Shown here one piece after another: positions 1 through 4,633 of a DNA stretch of 13,729 nucleotides. This stretch comes from DATJGF01 sp035495315 (GTDB lineage: Bacteria; Verrucomicrobiota; Verrucomicrobiia; Limisphaerales; UBA8199), in NCBI GenBank assembly GCA_035495315.1, contig DATJGF010000026.1, positions 1-13,729 of the forward strand, read 5' to 3'. The notes beneath the pieces are model-generated. The model was given only the letters and a program-made list of their open reading frames with translations, was not told where the DNA came from and searched no databases. Made by a program: the position numbers and the translations under genes. Every line of letters starts with the position of its first letter. Within the stretch, counting starts at the first letter, position 1.

Positions 1-127
1 TTGAGCCCTTTGGCATCGAGCCCGGCATATCAGCCATTGCGGCGGGATCGCTGCCGGTTAAGCCGATACCTCGATAGCCATTGGCTTTCCCAGCTTCCTA
101 TCTCCTTGCTGCGCTCGCAGTTAGAGA

Positions 128-202
128 TGGAGGCGAGGGTCGGAATCGAACCGACGCATAAGGCTTTTGCAGAGCCCTGCCTTACCACTTGGCTACCCCG
201 CC
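128..202 (-). tRNA. tRNA-Cys (anticodon GCA)
   Basis: Read on the minus strand, the 75 bases fold into a full cloverleaf. The acceptor stem is GGCGGGG with CCTCGCC (one G-U pair), the D-arm is GCC/GGC, the anticodon stem is GGGCT/AGCCT around the loop CTGCAAA (anticodon GCA), and the T-arm is GTCGG/CCGAC around TTCGAAT. The discriminator base is U, as expected for cysteine tRNAs, and CCA is encoded in the DNA (128-130). The plus strand through this gene is open and yields the peptide RVGIEPTHKAFAEP, a typical false protein produced by translating a tRNA gene backwards. Confidence 0.96.
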
Positions 203-218
203 ATCCGATGTGCTGCGG

Positions 219-247
219 AAATTAGTGCACTTTTGCCCACGCGCCAA
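219..247 (-). promoter_or_regulatory. Possible sigma-70-type promoter of tRNA-Cys
   Basis: On the minus strand TTGGCG (242-247) and TAATTT (219-224) are separated by exactly 17 bases. The second box lies about 16 bases before the tRNA 5' end. Both boxes match the consensus only partly, so spacing and position carry the call. A direct repeat TCTAGAGTTT (249-258 and 262-271, period 13) lies just upstream and might be an activator site or chance. Confidence 0.35.
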
Positions 248-321
248 GTCTAGAGTTTTGATCTAGAGTTTCATTCAGCAAGCCTTGAACCAATGCGTAT
301 TCTCATTGAAATCCCGTTATC

Positions 322-364
322 TAATCCTGCCGTTCTCGGTAATCCTGCCTTTGGCTAATCCTGC
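322..364 (+). repeat. Three copies of TAATCCTGC
   Basis: The 9-mer TAATCCTGC occurs exactly at 322-330, 340-348 and 356-364, with start-to-start spacings of 18 and 16 bases; a related ATCCCGTTA lies just before. From memory, TAATCCTG-type words form interspersed repeats in several bacterial phyla including Verrucomicrobiota. Here the array looks decayed. No function is apparent. Confidence 0.6.
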
Positions 365-596
365 ATTTCTGGCTCGTGATGCCAATGGCCAACAGACTTC
401 TCCAACTCCCAGCTGCTCGCGTGCTGATCGTATCGACTTGCCTGAGTTGTCGCGCCCTAATGGCCAAAAAGGCTTTCATTGATGGCGCTCCCTCCCTGAT
501 CGCAGCCGGACTTCTCTGACTCACGGCGCATCGATGGCGCGACAGACCTCTCGGAAGAACTAACGAGTCTCTTCCCTTCCTTCGGCCGCTTCTTTT

Positions 597-625
597 CCTG
601 AGGTCATCTATCGACCCACCTCAGG
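597..625. other. 8-bp inverted repeat downstream of the IF2_N-like frame
   Basis: CCTGAGGT (597-604) and ACCTCAGG (618-625) are perfect inverted copies around a 13-base loop. The hairpin lies 39 bases past the minus-strand stop codon at 664-666, so it could mark the 3' end of that transcript. It has no U-tract on either strand, so it is not a classic intrinsic terminator. Confidence 0.4.
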
Positions 626-663
626 CAACTCGCGCCACCGTCTACCAGCATGGAAACTCAACG

Positions 664-840
664 TCATCGCGGGTTTGCCTGCAGGTGGTGGCTATGCCTC
701 TCAACTTTGTATCCATGACGGCGGAAGAGCTTGAACGCGGTGTCGAGGTTGACCGCTTGGTCTGGGTTCACCAAAACGCCTAATTCTAATAAATCGGCAA
801 CAACCTCAAATGGTTTCTGTCCTAGAAATCTTGCCAGCAT
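664..840 (-). CDS. Small protein resembling the IF-2 N-terminal domain (IF2_N), 5' end uncertain
   Basis: The minus strand encodes 58 residues from ATG 840 to TGA 664-666. The core runs MLARFLGQKPFEVVADLLEL, then GVLVNPDQAVNLDTAFKLF and RRHGYKVER. The order 'LA..LG.KPF..I..L...GV..N..Q..D.....L...HG' is that of IF2_N-like mini-proteins I know from Verrucomicrobiota; in full IF-2 this domain contacts the ribosome or tRNA. The family match already begins before the ATG (EEIPVR), and the frame stays open to TGA 877-879 without a good start codon. A neighbouring frame, open from TTG 927-929 (ENFSGRK, then RRPELVRVG) to TAG 858-860, would join it with a single-base shift near 860. So this is either a short gene with an unusual start or a frameshifted remnant. 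It lies downstream of mtnA on the same strand. Function unknown. Confidence 0.5.
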   Translation of the reverse strand: MLARFLGQKPFEVVADLLELGVLVNPDQAVNLDTAFKLFRRHGYKVERHSHHLQANPR

Positions 841-1058
841 GCGAACAGGAATTTCCTCTACCCGACTCGCACAAGCTCAGGCCGCCGCTGGGTAGGGCTG
901 TTTGACTTTCTTCCGCTGAAATTCTCCAACCAATAGCCATCGGCCGCGAAGCAGAAGATGGCTCCCCCTCGCGTTCGAACTTCACATAGACACGTTGTGT
1001 ATCAGTGTTCATCAGACCAACATACCATGGCGGCATAACCGCACTTTTGCCTCTTTCG

Positions 1059-2210
1059 TCAGCCCGTCCATCCAAGCTCTTTCCGATTCACCCACAGTTC
1101 GTCTGGTTTGAAAATTCCCGCCGGCGTGATGATCCCGGTGATCAGTTCAGGCGGGGTGACATCAAATCCGGGGTTTAACGCGCCACTGGTTGGATTAGCA
1201 ACTCGAACGTAAACGCGCCGACTTGATTGGCTGCGGACTTTGGACTTTGGCCTTTGGCCTTTGGACTTCACCCCCTCAATCACTCCCCACGCTCCCAGAA
1301 CCTCGCTTTCGTGCCGTTCTTCGATGGGAATTTCTAAGCCGGACTTCAAATTCCAGTCAATCGTGGAAAGCGGAATAGCCACATAAAACGGAATCCCATG
1401 TCGCTGCGCGAGCACTGCTTTGGTGTAGGTGCCGATTTTATTTGCGACCTCGCCGGTGCGGCCGAGAGTGCGGTCGCTGCCCACAATCACAAGGTCAATG
1501 CCTCCGCGCTGCATCAAGTGTCCCGCCGCATTATCGGCGATGACTTGATGAGGAATTTGCTGTTGTGCCAATTCCCAGGCGGTCAGAGTCGCGCCCTGCG
1601 AGCGGGGCCGTGTTTCGTCGCAATAAACGCGGAACTTTTTCCCTTGGGCCTGCGCTGCATACAGCGGGGCGGTCGCGCTGCCGATATCGACAAAGGCAAG
1701 CCACCCCGCGTTGCAATGCGTCAGCACGTTCATTTCGTTACGAATCAATTTCGCGCCGTGCTGCCCGATTTCGGCGCAATGCCGCACGTCCTCGTTGGCA
1801 AACTCTTCCGCGGCCGCCAGTGCCAGGGCTTGCTGCTCGGCAACCGTTTCACCGGCAGTCATCGCCAATCGCACCTGGTCCATCGCCGTGACAGGGTCGA
1901 CCGCCGTAGGCCGCGCCTCTTTCAAGGTTTGATAGACACGTTTTATGTGACTTGGAAATTTCGACCGATCATTGCCGCGGAACGCACGCACACCCTGGGC
2001 CAGCCCAAACGCAGCCGTCGCGCCGATCGCGCCTGCGCCGCGAACGACCATGTTCGTAATCGCCTCGGCGGTTTCAAAAAAATTGCGCGTGCGAACGATC
2101 GAGAATCGATGAGGCAACAGCCGCTGCTCAATCAAGAGCACTTCATTACGTGCCGAATCGAACGCAACTGTTCGATAACGTTTGGTGCTACCTGATAGCC
2201 TTACATTCAT
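1059..2210 (-). CDS. mtnA: S-methyl-5-thioribose-1-phosphate isomerase (MtnA)
   Basis: A cytoplasmic enzyme that converts methylthioribose-1-phosphate to methylthioribulose-1-phosphate in methionine salvage; it belongs to the eIF2B-alpha/MtnA fold family. Visible family blocks are VVRGAGAIGATAAFGLA (55-71), LTHCNAGW (163-170), CDETRPRSQGATLTAWEL (197-214), VIVGSDRTLGRTGEVANKIG (241-260), FYVAIPLSTID (275-285) and IPIEERH (294-300), ending with FDVTPPELITGIIT. Cys166 and Asp246 sit at the known catalytic Cys and Asp positions. Two differences from typical MtnA are Ala59 where GAPAIG has Pro, and one extra residue in the loop after SDR. At 383 residues it is slightly long because of an insertion at about 307-336 that contains a 7-nt tandem repeat (residues 314-326). 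The ATG start follows a 23-nt tandem repeat and has no clear ribosome site. No other salvage gene is visible nearby. Substrate is inferred from the family. Confidence 0.9.
   Translation of the reverse strand: MNVRLSGSTKRYRTVAFDSARNEVLLIEQRLLPHRFSIVRTRNFFETAEAITNMVVRGAGAIGATAAFGLAQGVRAFRGNDRSKFPSHIKRVYQTLKEARPTAVDPVTAMDQVRLAMTAGETVAEQQALALAAAEEFANEDVRHCAEIGQHGAKLIRNEMNVLTHCNAGWLAFVDIGSATAPLYAAQAQGKKFRVYCDETRPRSQGATLTAWELAQQQIPHQVIADNAAGHLMQRGGIDLVIVGSDRTLGRTGEVANKIGTYTKAVLAQRHGIPFYVAIPLSTIDWNLKSGLEIPIEERHESEVLGAWGVIEGVKSKGQRPKSKVRSQSSRRVYVRVANPTSGALNPGFDVTPPELITGIITPAGIFKPDELWVNRKELGWTG
1235..1269. repeat. Five 7-nt tandem units inside mtnA
   Basis: On the plus strand the units are GGACTTT, GGACTTT, GGCCTTT, GGCCTTT and GGACTTC, 35 bases with no interruption. 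In the mtnA frame they encode VKSKGQRPKSKVR (residues 314-326). Because 7 is not a multiple of 3, the peptide itself has a 7-residue period. The same type of basic peptide is familiar to me from spurious translations of interspersed repeats, which points to a repeat that entered a gene. Confidence 0.85.
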
Positions 2211-2221
2211 TGTCGCGCTGT

Positions 2222-2267
2222 GCAGACTAAAAGTCCGCGATACAGCAGACTATAAGTCTGCGTTACC
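2222..2267. repeat. Two 23-nt tandem units with internal dyads, upstream of mtnA
   Basis: Two adjacent 23-base units (2222-2244 and 2245-2267) match at 19 of 23 positions. Each begins GCAGACTA and contains an internal dyad; the second is CAGACT-ATA-AGTCTG, the first has one mismatch. The array ends 11 bases before the mtnA ATG on the minus strand, so it occupies the mtnA leader. Similar 'cagactnnaagtctgcg' arrays are, from memory, frequent between genes in some Verrucomicrobiota. Confidence 0.75.
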
Positions 2268-2347
2268 AAGGGGCAAGTCTCGCTGCAATTCGGCGGGTAT
2301 CTTCGCGGACGGGCCTGGGGTGTGCTGCAATCTGCCGCTTGTTTTCT

Positions 2348-2764
2348 TTAGACCTTGACCTTCATCTTGCGGATTTTGTCCTCGATGGGGCGATAGAGCG
2401 GGTGTTTGCGCAGGCGGCGGAGGTCTGGATCGCGTGCCAGCCATTTGAAGTCGCGGTAACCGAGCAGCAGGGCTTTTTCCAACGCGGCGACGGCCAGGTC
2501 AAACTCGGAATTGAGCGAGTGGCTGCAAGCCAGATTGTAAAAAACGAGCGGGTTGCGCGGTTCGAGTCGGGAGAGCTGTTTATCGACCTTGAGACTGTGC
2601 TCGTATCTGCCTCGTTGAGTGTAGTGGTCACCGAGGATTTGCAGCGCCTCGACGTAATCAGCATCGCGTTGAACGATCCCCTCTAAAAAGCTGATTTTGG
2701 TGTCCAGGTCTCTGACCTCTTTGCGGGAAAGTCGTTTGCTTCGGGCACTATTTCTTCGCGGCAT
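2348..2764 (-). CDS. Small tetratricopeptide-repeat (TPR) protein
   Basis: This 138-residue protein has no signal peptide or membrane segment, so it is probably cytoplasmic. A basic head (1-18, MPRRNSARSKRLSRKEV) is followed by two TPR-like helical pairs at about 35-68 (DYVEALQILGDHYTQRGRYE) and 72-105 (PLVFYNLACSHSLNSEFDLA, then LEKALLLGY). It closes with the RDPDLRRLRKHPLYRPI motif (111-127) that often caps bacterial TPR arrays, and a basic tail. TPRs are protein-binding scaffolds; no partner can be named. It lies upstream of mtnA on the same strand, 137 bases away with a repeat between, so a shared operon is uncertain. A hairpin sits where its ribosome site would be. Confidence 0.8.
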   Translation of the reverse strand: MPRRNSARSKRLSRKEVRDLDTKISFLEGIVQRDADYVEALQILGDHYTQRGRYEHSLKVDKQLSRLEPRNPLVFYNLACSHSLNSEFDLAVAALEKALLLGYRDFKWLARDPDLRRLRKHPLYRPIEDKIRKMKVKV

Positions 2765-2769
2765 ACAAC

Positions 2770-2787
2770 GTTGGAATTGTTTCCAAC
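2770..2787. other. Hairpin just before the TPR gene start
   Basis: GTTGGAA (2770-2776) and TTCCAAC (2781-2787) pair perfectly around a 4-base loop. On the minus strand the hairpin covers positions about -6 to -23 relative to the ATG at 2764, the place of a ribosome site, and no Shine-Dalgarno sequence is seen. It could be a protein-binding operator or a translation-control element; it could also be chance. Confidence 0.35.
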
Positions 2788-2902
2788 CGAACTTAGGAAG
2801 TCAAGCGTGTCGAACTGCACGTGAAGTTTTCAGTTTCCCTAAAAATTCATCGCTCCGAAAACAATTTTCCCCGAGCGGCTGTTCGCTCTAAGGTGTGTCG
2901 CG

Positions 2903-3919
2903 ATGAATTGCTTTGTCACCGGGGCTTCGGGCTTTCTCGGCGCCAACCTCGTGCATGAGCTGGTTACGCGAGGTCACCGCGTCAAAGCGCTACTGCGCCC
3001 CACGAGTGATCTGCGAGGCCTGCGCGGAATCGATTTTGAGAAGATCGAAGGTGATCTGGGCCACCACGATCGGTTGGTGAAATTGATTCGTGGCTGCGAC
3101 TGGTGTTTTCACGTCGCGGCGAGTTATCACCTTTGGCTGCGCGATTATCGCCCAATGTATGCGGCCAACGTCGAAGGCACCAGGACGGTGCTGGAAGCAG
3201 CCGCGGCGGCTCTTTGTTCTCGCATCGTTTATACCAGCACGGTCGGCTGCATCGGCCTGCCGGCAGGTGAAAAAGGTCAATTGGTGCCCACCGATGAAAC
3301 TTGCGCAACTTCCGAAGCTCAGATGACCAATCATTACAAGCGCTCGAAATGGCAAGCAGAACAAGTTGCCTTGCAGCTCGCCGAACAAGGATTGCCTGTT
3401 GTGATAGTCAATCCCAGCGCGCCGGTGGGGCCGCGCGATGTCAAACCCACGCCCACCGGTCAGGTTATCGTCGATTTCCTTAACCGCGCCATGCCCGCTT
3501 ATCTGGAGACTGGCCTCAACTGGGTGCATGTGCGAGATGTAGCGGTCGGTCATATCTTAGCCGCCGAGAAAGGGCGAGTGGGCGAACGCTACATTCTTGG
3601 CAATGCCGAAGGCAATTGGACTCTCCGAGAAGCCTTCAGTGTGCTCGAACAAATTACGGGCATACCTGCTCCTAAAATTCGAGTGCCCTATATCGTTGCA
3701 TTGAGCGCAGCCTATTTGGATGAAGCGATGTCGAAGCTCAGCGGCAAACCACCCAAAGCACCACTCGCCGGCGTACGAATGGCAAAGTACAAAATGTTCT
3801 TTAATCCGGCCAAGGCCATTCAGGAGCTTGGGTTGCCACAAACTCCGCCTCGGCAAGCGTTGGCAGATGCAGTGGAATGGTTTCGTGCCAACGGGTACGT
3901 AAAAGATCGCAAGACATGA
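2903..3919 (+). CDS. hpnA: NAD(P)-dependent sugar epimerase/dehydratase, HpnA-like (hopanoid-associated)
   Basis: A 338-residue extended short-chain dehydrogenase. The N-terminal Rossmann motif is TGASGFLGANL (6-16). The acceptor loop LLRPTSD, FHVAASYHLW (69-78), YAANVEGTR (86-94), the catalytic TST around Ser112, and Y145-KRS-K149 follow in the right order. The segments VVIVNPSAPVGPRDVKPTPT and AMPAYLETGLNWVHVRDVA, and the ending ALADAVEWFRANGY, are close to the HpnA family ('hopanoid-associated sugar epimerase'), which shares its fold with dihydroflavonol reductases. The start is supported by AAGGTG at 2890-2895, seven bases before ATG. The exact substrate of HpnA proteins is not settled; no squalene-hopene cyclase or other hpn gene lies in this window, so a hopanoid role is inference from the name family only. 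Confidence 0.85.
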   Translation: MNCFVTGASGFLGANLVHELVTRGHRVKALLRPTSDLRGLRGIDFEKIEGDLGHHDRLVKLIRGCDWCFHVAASYHLWLRDYRPMYAANVEGTRTVLEAAAAALCSRIVYTSTVGCIGLPAGEKGQLVPTDETCATSEAQMTNHYKRSKWQAEQVALQLAEQGLPVVIVNPSAPVGPRDVKPTPTGQVIVDFLNRAMPAYLETGLNWVHVRDVAVGHILAAEKGRVGERYILGNAEGNWTLREAFSVLEQITGIPAPKIRVPYIVALSAAYLDEAMSKLSGKPPKAPLAGVRMAKYKMFFNPAKAIQELGLPQTPPRQALADAVEWFRANGYVKDRKT

Positions 3920-4002
3920 ACCTTGTAGGAGACGACGTAAGGAGACTTCAAGCCCGGCCCCCCGAGTGGCATGGAACCTAACGAACTTCGAAGCGCGGGT
4001 CT

Positions 4003-4035
4003 CCCTCTCCTCCTCTGAGAGGGCCGGGGAGAGGG
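4003..4035. repeat. Nested palindromic repeat downstream of hpnA
   Basis: CCCTCTCC (4003-4010) and GGAGAGGG (4028-4035) are perfect inverted copies, with an inner inverted pair CCTCT (4012-4016) and AGAGG (4018-4022). The words resemble the 'ccctctcc...ggagaggg' interspersed repeats known to me from many bacterial genomes. It lies 84 bases past the hpnA stop and could fold in the hpnA 3' transcript. Confidence 0.65.
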
Positions 4036-4302
4036 GGCCTTTGATGTCGCTTCGAGCGTCGTTGGCAGACTCTCTGATTAAGCGCCGTTGACGCAGAATC
4101 GGATCGAACAGAGTCTCGTTACGTCGCCCACTACAATTCCTGTTCAATGCGCGTTGGGAAAACGCCCAAGATCCTCGCGCTCCAGCCTTGAAATCCACGA
4201 AGATCGAGGACGACGACGAAGGAGGAGGACGAGAAACCCTGCCTGCTGCCCATTTTTTTACGATCTAGGGCCACTCTGCTGGCAAAACAGGGGATATCTC
4301 CC

Positions 4303-4327
4303 CACAACCTCAGGGTTGTGTTTTTTT
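4303..4327 (+). terminator. Rho-independent terminator
   Basis: A perfect 7-bp stem CACAACC (4303-4309) with GGTTGTG (4314-4320) encloses a TCAG loop and is followed at once by seven T (4321-4327). A second weaker hairpin, GGGGA-TATC-TCCCC (4290-4303), abuts it and shares one base. It points in the plus direction. Nothing recognisable is encoded within the 380 bases before it, so it ends either a long hpnA 3' UTR or a separate small RNA, or it attenuates the gene at 4414. Confidence 0.85.
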
Positions 4328-4402
4328 GTTCGCAACCGACTTTGATTGTGGAACAAAAATGGGCGCAATATGCGGTCGGCAATGAAACGTGGAACATCAA
4401 CT

Positions 4403-4409
4403 AGGAGGT
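4403..4409 (+). promoter_or_regulatory. Strong ribosome binding site AGGAGGT
   Basis: A full Shine-Dalgarno match, AGGAGGT, ends four bases before the ATG at 4414. Most genes in this window lack a recognisable site, so this one stands out and fixes the start of the 71-residue protein. Confidence 0.8.
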
Positions 4410-4413
4410 TCGT

Positions 4414-4629
4414 ATGGGCAGCAGTTGGAGCGGGTTTCTGCCGCAAAATGATATTATCAAACTGCAATGGGCGGTGCTCGAAGGGTGTCAGACAGAGGTA
4501 GCCGCCAAAGCCCTTTCGGCCTTGCTCGGTAAGGCTGGCGTCGTTTCGGCCTCCGAAAATGAAGAAGAACAAGAGGACGGCTCCTGGACTTCTTCAGATT
4601 TCGGCATGCGCGATGCCAACGCGAAGTAG
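4414..4629 (+). CDS. Unrecognised 71-residue acidic protein
   Basis: I do not recognise this protein. It has a moderately hydrophobic, probably helical first half (NDIIKLQWAVLEGC at 12-25, AAKALSALLGKAGVV at 30-44) and an acidic second half (SENEEEQEDG at 47-56) ending MRDANAK. There is no signal peptide, membrane span or Cys-pair motif. The strong ribosome site and ordinary GC-leaning codon choice argue that it is real. It is transcribed after the terminator at 4303-4327, so it either has its own promoter in 4328-4400 or depends on read-through. Its stop codon lies only four bases from the convergent OPT gene end. It could be a small regulatory or accessory protein; no function is claimed. 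Confidence 0.65.
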   Translation: MGSSWSGFLPQNDIIKLQWAVLEGCQTEVAAKALSALLGKAGVVSASENEEEQEDGSWTSSDFGMRDANAK

Positions 4630-4633
4630 CCTG

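Larger units (their letters stand above)
248..663. other. Gene-free stretch between tRNA-Cys and the IF2_N-like frame
   Basis: No convincing gene is visible. The short open frames on both strands (for example 285-482 plus and 321-524 minus) have no recognisable motif, overlap each other antisense, and contain repeat DNA. The stretch holds a degenerate TAATCCTGC repeat (322-364) and an 8-bp inverted repeat (597-625). The stretch 841-1058, on the other side of the IF2_N-like frame, is also without a clear gene apart from possible 5' remnants of that frame. Confidence 0.6.
3920..4413. other. Gene-free stretch after hpnA
   Basis: No gene is supported in these 494 bases. They hold a nested palindrome (4003-4035), a purine-rich low-complexity run at 4202-4233 made of GAGGACGAC- and GGAGGA-like steps, two adjacent hairpins ending in an intrinsic terminator (4290-4327), and the leader of the 71-residue gene. 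The minus-strand frame across 3557-4198 is a shadow of hpnA plus repeat; its PLSPALSEEERE peptide is typical of translated interspersed repeats. Confidence 0.6.

Noticed and set aside
1..202. tRNA-Cys as the attachment site of an integrated element
   Set aside because: No integrase and no second copy of the tRNA 3' end is visible in the window.
1..225. Open frame on the plus strand giving a 74-residue protein
   Set aside because: It runs antisense through the tRNA-Cys gene; the RVGIEPTHKAFAEP peptide is a classic reverse-tRNA artefact. Nothing else is recognisable in 1-127.
806..1075. 89-residue minus-strand frame overlapping the mtnA end
   Set aside because: No recognisable motif, overlaps mtnA, and its second half lies over the better-supported IF2_N-like frame region.
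1398..2195. 265-residue plus-strand frame
   Set aside because: It is the antisense shadow of mtnA, which has clear family motifs on the other strand.
3557..4198. 213-residue minus-strand frame after and across hpnA
   Set aside because: Part is antisense to hpnA and part is translated repeat (PLSPALSEEERE).
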